From positions 1-9,563 of the forward strand of contig CAJOKK010000049.1 in the NCBI GenBank assembly GCA_905235165.1: DNA of 9,563 nt. The letters are read 5' to 3'. This DNA is from an uncultured Atopobiaceae bacterium. GTDB taxonomy: Bacteria; Actinomycetota; Coriobacteriia; Coriobacteriales; Atopobiaceae. Below are positions 1 to 6,108 of the stretch, piece by piece; position 1 is the first letter of the stretch, and every line of letters begins with the position of its first letter. The notes below the pieces were generated by a model. The model had not been told where the DNA came from. It worked only from the letters and a program-made list of their open reading frames with translations, and ran no database searches. Both the position numbers and the translations under genes were made by a program.

Positions 1-44
1 TTTTTGACTCATTCTGTTCGCCAGCGAACAGAATGAGTCAAAAA
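1..44. repeat. Perfect 44-bp palindrome at window edge
   Basis: Arms of 21 bp (1-21 and 24-44) match perfectly as inverted repeats around a 2-nt centre (CA). They begin TTTTTGACTCATTCTG and end with its complement. The U-rich side is 5' and the A-rich side 3' on both strands, so neither transcript would have the hairpin-then-U-tract order of an intrinsic terminator. It may continue to the left of the window. Its TGACTCA/TGAGTCA heptamers recur in the two repeats that follow, so all three probably belong to one repeat family. Function unknown. Confidence 0.85.
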
Positions 45-130
45 GGACTACGGTAACTGACTCACTCTCACCGCCCGCCCGGCATCAAAAGTGAAATGAG
101 TCAAAAAGGCCTACGGTAAGTGACTCACTC
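32..130. repeat. Two 36-bp direct repeats (32-67, 95-130)
   Basis: Both copies begin AATGAGTCAAAAAGG, continue with CTACGGTAA and end TGACTCACTC. They differ at two positions (A/C after AAAAAGG; C/G before TGACTCA). The copies are 63 bp apart start to start with a 27-bp unique middle. Each carries TGAGTCA near one end and TGACTCA near the other, an inverted pair about 17 nt apart, and the first overlaps the right arm of the palindrome at 1-44. The second copy includes the stop codon and final Glu codon of the neighbouring minus-strand gene. They could be dispersed intergenic repeats or binding sites for a dimeric protein. The window alone cannot decide. Confidence 0.8.
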
Positions 131-1486
131 GAAAGATCTTTGGATCAACTCGCCCAGCTCATCCTCGAGGCCTGCTTCCTCCTGCTCCCAGGCGTCGACC
201 GGCCAGACTTCCACGTGATCGCCATTGCCAATGACTACCACGGACGCACCATCGCACAGGCCCAGCAAGGAGAACTCCCGCTCCGTCATTGAAAACACTC
301 CCCCACGCACCATCGGAAGGTGGGGCGTCGCCACCATGCGCTCCCATTGCTCACGGGCAAAATCCTCATCGGCCAAGCCATCCCTCACGGAACCCACCAG
401 ATCGGCGACTGCGGCCCTCAGATTGTTAAGGGAATACACCTGCACAAATCTGTCTCCATCGCGCGGAGGAAGGTATACGACATCCTCCTGCTCAGACGAG
501 AAGAAAGGTTCAAGAGAGACGGACAGGGAACCCTGATCTCGTGTGGAGGCGTGCAGCTCCGTCATCGTTGAGCCCAACATCGGCTGAGAAGGGCTCGTTG
601 GAAAGACGAGGCCCCACAGGCGCTCGAGCACCAAAAGCGAGCGCGGCAGGTCGCGCATGGCCTGCTCCCAGGCCACAAAGGGCCACACGCCAGCCTTGGC
701 AAGCGTCTCGGCCTCTTCCAGACCAAGCAGGTCGCCATCGGGCAGCTCGTCCACCTCGCCCGATGCCAGCATCTCGTTCGCCCTTTCGGCAGCACGGTTC
801 ATGCGCACAGAGAAGTCGCGTGCCAGTTGCGCGCGCCTCTCATCCGGCTTGCCCTCTCGCTCCCCCGAAAGCACGCGAAGGAGCGCTTCTCCCCCGCCCA
901 CTCCCAGACAGACAAAGGGCCCGTCGGCGGACGGCCAGCGCTTCTCGGGAGCCTTGCCACGCTCAGGAAAACGCGTGCGCAAGAGACCTTCGAGTTCGTC
1001 TCCCAGCTCACTCACCTCAAAGAGCGCCAAGACGTCCGGCACGCTCTGCGGCAAACGCTCCAGGCTACGCTCAAGCGAAGTCAGGCGAGACAAACGCCCG
1101 CCCTTCTCATCATCTCCCAGCGAACGTGCAAGCAGGATGGCCAGACGCACAAGCGGGCCGAGCTCTTGGGCACCGTCTTGGAGAAGGCCCCTCAGCTCCT
1201 CGGGCGTCATCTCCAAACCCGCACCGTCAGCCACCTTAAGCAGCTCGCGCGCATGCACGGCAGCATCTTCAAGCAGCGCTCGCAAGGCATCGCACAAAAG
1301 CGGTGCCACCGACCTGGCGAGGCTGTCATCCAGCAGCTCATCAAAGGGTCTGACCTGCCCGTCCTTGCGCACAAGCAGCGCCTCGGCCAGTGCGGGAGCC
1401 TTGTAGGAAGCCTCAGGCACACAACTCGCTAAAGCTTCAATAAGCGAAGTGGCGTCCCCTTCGTAGGTCGAACTCTCATAAGCCAT
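125..1486 (-). CDS. Uncharacterised protein with C-terminal degenerate MraZ-like tandem module
   Basis: 453 aa from the ATG at 1486, chosen because GGGAGG sits 7 nt upstream; a GTG 18 codons further upstream (1540) also stays open but lacks this support. Residues 1-300 are acidic, Leu/Ala/Glu-rich and look helical; I recognise no family and see no signal peptide or membrane segment. Residues ~303-453 resemble both halves of MraZ in order. The first half has GSLSV at 319 and VYSLNNL at 350, matching MraZ GRLSVP and LYPLPEW. The second has VRGGVFSMTE at 393, then GASVVVIGNGDHVEVW at 413-428 and a second Trp at 433, matching MraZ GRvliPae, evvlvGlgdrfeiW and its following W. The DxxGR signature of MraZ is lost in both halves. 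A regulatory or scaffold role is inference. The gene is divergent from the thi operon and ends inside a 36-bp repeat. Confidence 0.75.
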   Translation of the reverse strand: MAYESSTYEGDATSLIEALASCVPEASYKAPALAEALLVRKDGQVRPFDELLDDSLARSVAPLLCDALRALLEDAAVHARELLKVADGAGLEMTPEELRGLLQDGAQELGPLVRLAILLARSLGDDEKGGRLSRLTSLERSLERLPQSVPDVLALFEVSELGDELEGLLRTRFPERGKAPEKRWPSADGPFVCLGVGGGEALLRVLSGEREGKPDERRAQLARDFSVRMNRAAERANEMLASGEVDELPDGDLLGLEEAETLAKAGVWPFVAWEQAMRDLPRSLLVLERLWGLVFPTSPSQPMLGSTMTELHASTRDQGSLSVSLEPFFSSEQEDVVYLPPRDGDRFVQVYSLNNLRAAVADLVGSVRDGLADEDFAREQWERMVATPHLPMVRGGVFSMTEREFSLLGLCDGASVVVIGNGDHVEVWPVDAWEQEEAGLEDELGELIQRSFE

Positions 1487-1583
1487 GAGCGCGCCTCCCA
1501 TCCATCGAACGCACGGGGCTTCGAACAAAGCGCGGGGCACTCCGCACCCAGCTCCCGAGCGATTGAGCTCTATCGCGAAGCAA

Positions 1584-1592
1584 ACAATAGCA
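1584..1592 (-). promoter_or_regulatory. Possible extended -10 promoter for the MraZ-like gene
   Basis: On the minus strand the sequence reads TGC-TATTGT, an extended -10 element about 95 nt upstream of the chosen ATG. No good -35 hexamer lies at 16-18 nt. Weak prediction from motif match only. Confidence 0.25.
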
Positions 1593-1638
1593 GCAGCAAA
1601 GCGATATCGAAGCCACTACTTTTTCCTTCGTCCAAAGG

Positions 1639-1670
1639 GCAATAAAAGCACGCAAGCGGCCTTTTATTGC
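1639..1670. promoter_or_regulatory. 10-bp perfect inverted repeat in divergent intergenic region
   Basis: GCAATAAAAG (1639-1648) and CTTTTATTGC (1661-1670) are perfect inverted arms around a 12-nt centre that itself contains CGC/GCG. It lies between the predicted promoters of the MraZ-like gene and the thi operon, so an operator for a dimeric regulator is plausible. It has no adjacent U-tract on either strand, which argues against a terminator. The rest of 1487-1738 shows nothing I can support. Confidence 0.5.
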
Positions 1671-1738
1671 ACAAATGCCCACCATTCAATCCCACTCCGT
1701 CCCACCTTTTCCAGTCTGTAGCCATTTCGAATCAACTC

Positions 1739-1766
1739 TTCCCAATTGCCAATCGTCTGCTAGGAT
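1739..1766 (+). promoter_or_regulatory. Probable promoter of the thiDCME operon
   Basis: The -10 TAGGAT (1761-1766) is preceded by TGC, giving an extended -10. TTCCCA (1739-1744, four of six matches to TTGACA) lies 16 nt upstream as a -35. Transcription would start near 1773, a few nucleotides before the riboswitch P1 stem, which fits a leader consisting almost only of the aptamer. Confidence 0.45.
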
Positions 1767-1776
1767 GTGGCACGCA

Positions 1777-1876
1777 CATCAAGGCATCGGGAGCTACCCC
1801 TTCTGGGTGGCTGAGAGGCGACAAGATCGCGACCGATATGAGACGGTTCCGGTAATGCGGGGCCGAACGGAGTTGA
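1777..1876 (+). ncRNA. TPP riboswitch (THI element)
   Basis: The core signature CTGAGA is at 1811-1816 (pyrimidine-sensing loop). Stems can be drawn by eye. P1 is TCAA (1779-1782) with TTGA (1873-1876). P2 is ATCGG (1786-1790) with CCGAT (1833-1837). P3 is CTACCC (1794-1799) with GGGTGG (1805-1810). An optional P3a is GCGA (1818-1821) with TCGC (1827-1830). P4 and P5 follow around CCGGTAATGCGG, where GTAATG corresponds to the conserved ATAATG loop. The 3' conserved GGGAAG-like end is CGGAG, which is also the Shine-Dalgarno of thiD (GGAG at 1869-1872, 5 nt before ATG 1878). No room exists for a separate terminator hairpin, so translational control of thiD by P1 occlusion of the ribosome site is the likely mechanism. 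The downstream thiamine genes support the identification. Confidence 0.92.
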
Positions 1877-1877
1877 G

Positions 1878-2657
1878 ATGGCGTCTATTCTGGCTATTGC
1901 CGGGTCCGACAGCTGTGCGGGCGCCGGCATGCAAATCGACCTGAAGGTCGCACATGCGCACGGCGTCTACGCCACCTGCGCCCTCACGGCAATCACCGCA
2001 CAGAACACCAGGGCAATTCGCGCCGTCCACGGCCTGCCTGCCGAGCTCGTCGCCGCCCAGATCGAGGCGGTCTTCGAGGATATCTCCCCCGACGCCATCA
2101 AGATCGGCATGCTCGGCAGCGCCGAGGTTGCGGAGGCTGTCGCAGAGAAGCTCGAAGCCCACCCGGGCCTGCCGGTCGTGCTTGACCCGGTGCTCGCCTC
2201 CACGAGTGGCACTCCCCTTTCGACTTCGGGCGTCAGCTCCGTTCTTCTCGAGCGACTGCTGCCGCTTACGACCATCGTCACCCCCAACCTTCCCGAGCTC
2301 GCCACGCTTACCGGACGTCCGGTTGACGGCCCCGACGCCATCGCCCAGGCGGCCCACGCCCTCATGGAGCACGGGGTGAGCTTGGTACTGGCCAAAGGCG
2401 GCCACGGCGAGGGCGATCTTGTTGTCGACAGACTCTTTGACAAGAAGGGCAGCGTCTTTGAGTTCGCGAGCCCGCGCGTGCCCGGCGAATTCCATGGTAC
2501 GGGCTGCGCCCTCTCCAGCGCCATCGCCTGTGAGCTCGCCTCAGGCCAGAGCGTCCCCGAGGCGGTACGGCGAGCGCACGACTATCTCAGCGACCCTACC
2601 TCGGGCCTCATCGCCTCACATCGTGACCTCGGCCACGGATCAACCATTTTGCTTTAG
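1878..2657 (+). CDS. thiD: Hydroxymethylpyrimidine/phosphomethylpyrimidine kinase ThiD
   Basis: 259 aa, the usual length of stand-alone ThiD. It phosphorylates HMP to HMP-P and then HMP-PP in the cytosol, the pyrimidine branch of thiamine synthesis. The ribokinase-like fold shows IAGSDSCAGAGMQIDLK at 7-23, VLDPV at 101-105, VTPNLPEL at 134-141, KGGH at 173-176 and the anion-hole motif HGTGC at 206-210 (Cys210) followed by ALSSAIA. The common SGGGAG glycine run reads SCAGAG here. The start is fixed because the first beta strand (SILAIAGSDS) begins at once, and GGAG from the riboswitch 3' end sits 5 nt upstream. There is no fused ThiE or ThiN domain. It is first in the operon, 76 nt ahead of thiC. 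Confidence 0.95.
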   Translation: MASILAIAGSDSCAGAGMQIDLKVAHAHGVYATCALTAITAQNTRAIRAVHGLPAELVAAQIEAVFEDISPDAIKIGMLGSAEVAEAVAEKLEAHPGLPVVLDPVLASTSGTPLSTSGVSSVLLERLLPLTTIVTPNLPELATLTGRPVDGPDAIAQAAHALMEHGVSLVLAKGGHGEGDLVVDRLFDKKGSVFEFASPRVPGEFHGTGCALSSAIACELASGQSVPEAVRRAHDYLSDPTSGLIASHRDLGHGSTILL

Positions 2658-2661
2658 ACCC

Positions 2662-2687
2662 GCAAGCGGCCTCATAAGTCCGCTTGC
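2662..2687 (+). promoter_or_regulatory. Intercistronic hairpin between thiD and thiC
   Basis: GCAAGCGG (2662-2669) and CCGCTTGC (2680-2687) form an 8-bp perfect stem with a 10-nt loop, 5 nt after the thiD stop. No U-tract follows, so it is more likely an RNA processing or stability element, or a weak attenuator, than a terminator. The 12-mer CGCAAGCGGCCT at its left arm also occurs at 1651-1662. Confidence 0.5.
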
Positions 2688-2733
2688 TGCTCAATTCATG
2701 TTTCAAAAGCTTCGGCAAGAAGAAAGGAACGTC

Positions 2734-4041
2734 ATGGCAAAGTACAGCACGCAGATGGAAGCGGCCCGCAAGGGCATCGTGACGCCGCAGATGGAGCACG
2801 TCGCCGCGGTCGAACAGCGCGAGGTCGACTGGCTCATGCAGCGTATGGCCGCCGGCTCGATCGTCATTCCGGCCAACCGTCACCACACGGCGCTCGAGGG
2901 GCACGGCGTGGGCGAGGGCCTTTCCACGAAGATCAACGTCAACCTCGGCATCTCGGGCGACCTGCACGACTACGAGGTCGAGATGGCCAAGGTCGACCTG
3001 GCCCTCGGCTTTGGCGTCGAGGCGATCATGGACCTCTCCAACTGCGGCAAGACCTCGCGCTTCCGCCGCGACCTCATCGAGAAGAGCCCAGCCATGATCG
3101 GCACGGTGCCCATGTATGATGCCGTGGGCTATCTTGAGAAGGAGCTCACCGACTGCACGGCGCGCGACTTCCTCGACGTCGTCGAGGCGCACGCAAAAGA
3201 CGGCGTGGACTTCGTGACTATCCACGCCGGCATCAACCGCCGCACCGTCGACGCCTTCATGCGCGAAGGCCGTCGCATGAACATAGTGAGCCGCGGCGGT
3301 TCGCTGCTCTTCGCCTGGATGCAGCTCACCGGCAACGAGAACCCCTTCTTCGAGCACTACGACGAGCTGCTCGACATCCTCTACGAACACGACGTGACCG
3401 TCTCGCTGGGCGACGCCATGCGTCCGGGCTGCATCGACGACGCCACCGACTCCTCGCAGGTCTCGGAGCTCATCGAGCTCGGTGCCCTCACCAAGCGAGC
3501 CTGGGAGCACGACGTGCAGGTGATGATCGAGGGTCCCGGCCACATGGCGCTCGACGAGATCGCGGCCAACATGAAGCTGGAGAAGCGCCTGTGCCACAAC
3601 GCTCCCTTCTACGTGCTCGGGCCCCTCGTCACTGACATCGCGCCGGGCTACGACCACATCACGAGCGCCATCGGTGGCGCCATCGCGGCGAGCTCGGGCG
3701 CGGACTTCCTCTGCTACGTCACGCCCGCCGAGCACCTGCGCCTGCCCGACGTGAATGACGTGCGCGACGGCATCGTTGCCACCCGCATCGCAGCCCACGC
3801 AGCCGACATCGTCAAGGGCGTGCCCGGCGCCCGCGAGCGCGACAACGCCATGGCCGAGGCCCGCCACGCCTTCGACTGGGAGCAGATGTTCAAACTCGCC
3901 ATCGATGGCGAACGCGCCCGCGAGTACTTCGAGTCGGCCCCGCCGACCGAGGAGGGCACCTGCACCATGTGCGGCAAGATGTGCGCCGTCCGCACTGTCA
4001 ACAAGGCCCTCGAGGCGCTTGACCTCGATCTTCTCGACTAA
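2734..4041 (+). CDS. thiC: Phosphomethylpyrimidine synthase ThiC (short form)
   Basis: 435 aa. Radical-SAM enzyme that rearranges aminoimidazole ribotide (AIR) to HMP phosphate, using a [4Fe-4S] cluster. Visible family motifs are GDLHDYEVEMAKVDLAL (75-91), IMDLSNCGK (98-106), IHAGINRRTV (163-172), NIVSRGGS (183-190), SLGDAMRPGC (224-233), EGPGH (266-270), GPLVTDIAPGYDHI (296-309) and PAEHLRLP (331-338); His270 and His334 fit the metal-site histidines. The C-terminal cluster motif is CTMCGKMC (410-417), CX2CX3C, one residue shorter than the CX2CX4C of the E. coli-type protein. It lacks the N-terminal extension of the ~630-aa proteobacterial form. ATG 2734 is preferred over upstream in-frame starts because AGAAAGGAA lies just before it and the upstream frame overlaps thiD. 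No separate riboswitch precedes it. Confidence 0.97.
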   Translation: MAKYSTQMEAARKGIVTPQMEHVAAVEQREVDWLMQRMAAGSIVIPANRHHTALEGHGVGEGLSTKINVNLGISGDLHDYEVEMAKVDLALGFGVEAIMDLSNCGKTSRFRRDLIEKSPAMIGTVPMYDAVGYLEKELTDCTARDFLDVVEAHAKDGVDFVTIHAGINRRTVDAFMREGRRMNIVSRGGSLLFAWMQLTGNENPFFEHYDELLDILYEHDVTVSLGDAMRPGCIDDATDSSQVSELIELGALTKRAWEHDVQVMIEGPGHMALDEIAANMKLEKRLCHNAPFYVLGPLVTDIAPGYDHITSAIGGAIAASSGADFLCYVTPAEHLRLPDVNDVRDGIVATRIAAHAADIVKGVPGARERDNAMAEARHAFDWEQMFKLAIDGERAREYFESAPPTEEGTCTMCGKMCAVRTVNKALEALDLDLLD

Positions 4042-4110
4042 GCCGCCCAGGCAATCCCGTCACGCTTCTGCCGACGTCAGCCCATCAGCACAAGCGAAAG
4101 GAGACCTACC

Positions 4111-4953
4111 ATGCTCGACCAGATCTGCCAGATTGCCGCCCAGGTGCGCGAGCGTGTGCCCCTCGTGCACAACATCACGAACTACGTCTCGGTGAACGAC
4201 GTGGCCAACGCCGAGCTTGCCATCGGCGGCTCGGCGCTCATGGCCGACGCCATCGAGGAAGTTGCCGACATGGTGGCCATCGCGAGCGCCGTCAACCTCA
4301 ACATCGGCACCCTCAACGAGCGCACCATCGCCTCGACCCTGGCCGCCGGTCGCACGGCCAACGAGACGGGCACCCCCGTGGTCTTCGATCCCGTGGGCGC
4401 GGGCGCAAGCCGTCTGCGCAACGAGACGACCGACCAGGTGCTCGCCTCCGTCCATCCCACCGCCATCTGCGGTAACCTCAGCGAGATTTCCTACGTGGCC
4501 GGCCTCTCCGTTGCCACCAAGGGCGTGGACGTGGCCGAGTCCGACGCGGATAACGACGCCGTGGCCGTTGCCAAGAAGGTCGCGCTCGCGCACGACTGCG
4601 TAGTGGCCATCACCGGTGCCGTCGACGTGATCAGCGACGGCGAGACCGTCGTCACGATCGCCAACGGCTCCGAGCGCATGTCCAAGATCACGGGCACGGG
4701 CTGCATGTGCGACGGTCTTATTGGCTGCTTCGTGGGTGCGCTCGACGATACGAGCGACAAGAAGCAGGTCCTCGCGGCCACGGCTGGCGCCGTGCTCTCC
4801 ATGGGCCTCGCCGGCGAGCTCGCCGCCAAGAAGATCGCGGAGCAAAACGAGGGCCTGGTGGGAACGGGCTCGCTGCACATCGGCATCATCGACCTGCTCT
4901 CGACCCTGGCCGAGGACGACTACCGCGCCAACGCGCGCATCGAGGTGCGCTAA
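4111..4953 (+). CDS. thiM: Hydroxyethylthiazole kinase ThiM
   Basis: 280 aa, normal for the family. It phosphorylates 5-(hydroxyethyl)-4-methylthiazole (THZ) with ATP, a salvage reaction that supplies THZ-P to ThiE. Motifs are VHNITNYVSVNDVAN (19-33), GGSALM (39-44), NIGTL (64-68), VVFDPVGAGAS (90-100), GNLSE (121-125), ITGAVD (167-172) and the active-site GTGC (195-198, Cys198). The start has AAAGGAGA with 7 nt between GGAG and ATG. It sits 69 nt after thiC and 2 nt before thiE. As no thiG, thiH, thiS or thiF is seen here, ThiM is probably the operon's route to the thiazole moiety, though thiazole synthesis genes could lie elsewhere in the genome. Confidence 0.96.
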   Translation: MLDQICQIAAQVRERVPLVHNITNYVSVNDVANAELAIGGSALMADAIEEVADMVAIASAVNLNIGTLNERTIASTLAAGRTANETGTPVVFDPVGAGASRLRNETTDQVLASVHPTAICGNLSEISYVAGLSVATKGVDVAESDADNDAVAVAKKVALAHDCVVAITGAVDVISDGETVVTIANGSERMSKITGTGCMCDGLIGCFVGALDDTSDKKQVLAATAGAVLSMGLAGELAAKKIAEQNEGLVGTGSLHIGIIDLLSTLAEDDYRANARIEVR

Positions 4954-4955
4954 AC

Positions 4956-5597
4956 ATGGCGACGCGCACGCTCGACTACTCGCTCTACCTGGTCACCGAC
5001 CGCGACCTCATGTCGACGGCCACCCTTGCCGAAGCTCTCGAGGCTGCCTGTGCCGGCGGCGTCACCCTCGTGCAGCTTCGCGAGAAGCACGCAAGCTTCG
5101 AGGAGTTCGTGGCCATCGCCCGCGAGGCGAAGGCCATCTGCGACCGCTTCGACGTGCCCCTCATCATCAACGACGAGCCCGAGGTCTGCGCGGCGGTCGA
5201 TGCGGCCGGCGTGCACGTGGGCCAAGACGACCACAGCGTAGCCGAGGTGAGGGCCATCATCGGTCCCGACAAAATCGTGGGCGTCTCCGCCTCCACGCTG
5301 GCCGAGGCTTTAACTGCCGAGGCTGACGGGGCTGATTACCTGGGCATCGGTGCCATGGCCTACACGGCCACCAAGCCTGATGCGCACGTGACCTCGCGCG
5401 ATGAGCTTGAGCAGATCCTTGCGCAGGTCTCGATTCCCAGCGTCGTGATCGGCGGCATCAACAAGCAGAGCATCCCGACCTACGCGGGCCTTCCGCTGGC
5501 CGGCTACGCGATCGTCTCGGCCATCATCGCCGCCCCCGACATCGAGCAGGCGACCCGCGAGATCGCCGCCCTCGTCCGGCACAACGCCGAAGGTTAG
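4956..5597 (+). CDS. thiE: Thiamine phosphate synthase ThiE
   Basis: 213 aa TIM-barrel enzyme that joins HMP-PP and THZ-P to give thiamine phosphate and pyrophosphate. Substrate-site residues known from the family are present: Gln40, Arg42, Lys44 in VQLREK; Asn72 and Asp73 in IIND; Asp91 in GQDD; Ser111 in GVSAST; Thr137, Thr139 and Lys140 in YTATK; Gly167 in IGGI; Ser188 in IVSA. Two usual motif residues differ: INDR reads INDE, and the common GxGP before the TxTK loop reads GIGA. ATG 4956 begins 2 nt after the thiM stop with only GAGG about 10 nt upstream, so translation is probably coupled to thiM. The stop overlaps the stop of the opposing gene by 4 bp. Confidence 0.96.
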   Translation: MATRTLDYSLYLVTDRDLMSTATLAEALEAACAGGVTLVQLREKHASFEEFVAIAREAKAICDRFDVPLIINDEPEVCAAVDAAGVHVGQDDHSVAEVRAIIGPDKIVGVSASTLAEALTAEADGADYLGIGAMAYTATKPDAHVTSRDELEQILAQVSIPSVVIGGINKQSIPTYAGLPLAGYAIVSAIIAAPDIEQATREIAALVRHNAEG

Positions 5598-6079
5598 TCG
5601 CCTTCCTTCTCAATCAGAGGCCCCACGCGCCTGCGCACCCGATGCATGGTGCGCAGGCGCAGCTTGAGATGGGGGTTCTCCACGACCCAGATGTTGGCCG
5701 CCTCCCAGATGGAGAAGACGCCGATCGTCGAGAGCAGCGTGTAGGACACGCCGTCAATCTGACGCTGCACGGCAACGCTCACGCCCACGAAGACGAGGCC
5801 GACGGCAAGCAGGCGCAGCTGTTGAACGAGGTTGCGTCGCCGCTCGCTCTCGATGATCGCGACCTCCTCGTCGGCCCAGCGGCAGAGAGCGCCCTCGAGG
5901 CGCTCGCGATCGATCTCCTCCGGAGAGACGAAGGTGAACTCGACCTCCTCACGAAAGCTCTTCTGCTGGACGCGATCGAAGATATACGACTTGACCTCGT
6001 CGCTCAGCAGGGTGCCCGACGGATCGAGGCTGTTGTAGAGCTCCTCTTCGTGCTCCACCCTCACGCGCACGTCATGCAT
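5594..6079 (-). CDS. Small two-helix membrane protein, unknown function
   Basis: 161 aa with an N-terminal soluble part (1-85) rich in Glu, Asp and Arg and two hydrophobic stretches at ~88-105 (LRLLAVGLVFVGVSVAV) and ~112-133 (containing GVFSIWEAANIWVVE). A strongly basic tail follows (RLRTMHRVRRRVG). Topology is probably N-in and C-in with a short outside loop. I do not recognise a named family. The start has GGGGAG 8 nt upstream. It lies 29 nt downstream of the cupin gene on the same strand, so the two probably share a transcript. The stop (TAA on its strand) overlaps the thiE TAG as TTAG, making the genes convergent and overlapping. Its 3' end contains a 13-bp perfect inverted repeat (5627-5660) encoding part of the basic tail. 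Confidence 0.8.
   Translation of the reverse strand: MHDVRVRVEHEEELYNSLDPSGTLLSDEVKSYIFDRVQQKSFREEVEFTFVSPEEIDRERLEGALCRWADEEVAIIESERRRNLVQQLRLLAVGLVFVGVSVAVQRQIDGVSYTLLSTIGVFSIWEAANIWVVENPHLKLRLRTMHRVRRRVGPLIEKEGD
5627..5660. repeat. 13-bp perfect inverted repeat after thiE, inside opposing gene
   Basis: GCGCCTGCGCACC (5627-5639) and GGTGCGCAGGCGC (5648-5660) flank an 8-nt loop (CGATGCAT). In the thi transcript this forms a very stable hairpin 30 nt past the thiE stop. No U-tract follows, so it is not a canonical intrinsic terminator, but it could protect the mRNA 3' end or stall polymerase. On the minus strand it codes for the Arg-rich tail of the membrane protein. No other terminator candidate is visible after thiE. 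Confidence 0.7.
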
Positions 6080-6108
6080 CGTCTTCGCTCCCCTTGGTTC
6101 TGGCGCTC

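Noticed and set aside
1..44. Bidirectional intrinsic terminator
   Set aside because: The palindrome has U's at its 5' end and A's at its 3' end on each strand, the reverse of what termination needs.
32..130. Possible CRISPR array (two 36-bp repeats with a 27-bp spacer)
   Set aside because: Only two units, a related inverted copy next door, no cas genes, and one repeat overlaps a coding end.
541..1406. Plus-strand frames opposite the MraZ-like gene
   Set aside because: Ser/Arg/Ala-rich shadows without ribosome sites or recognisable domains.
1487..1570. MraZ-type binding boxes (repeated TGGGN) upstream of the MraZ-like gene
   Set aside because: Only two isolated TGGGN matches about 50 bp apart, not the closely spaced direct repeats expected.
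2419..2733. N-terminal extension of ThiC from an upstream in-frame start
   Set aside because: It would overlap thiD by ~240 bp in another frame, the residues are Ser/Arg/Ala-rich and unlike ThiC, and ATG 2734 has its own ribosome site.
2608..3867. Long minus-strand open frame (419 aa) opposite thiC
   Set aside because: Composition is the His/Val/Asp-rich antisense shadow of GC-rich codons; it lies fully over a clear thiC and part of thiD.
4060..4878. Minus-strand open frame (272 aa) opposite thiM
   Set aside because: Antisense shadow rich in His, Gly and Val; no ribosome site and thiM is certain.
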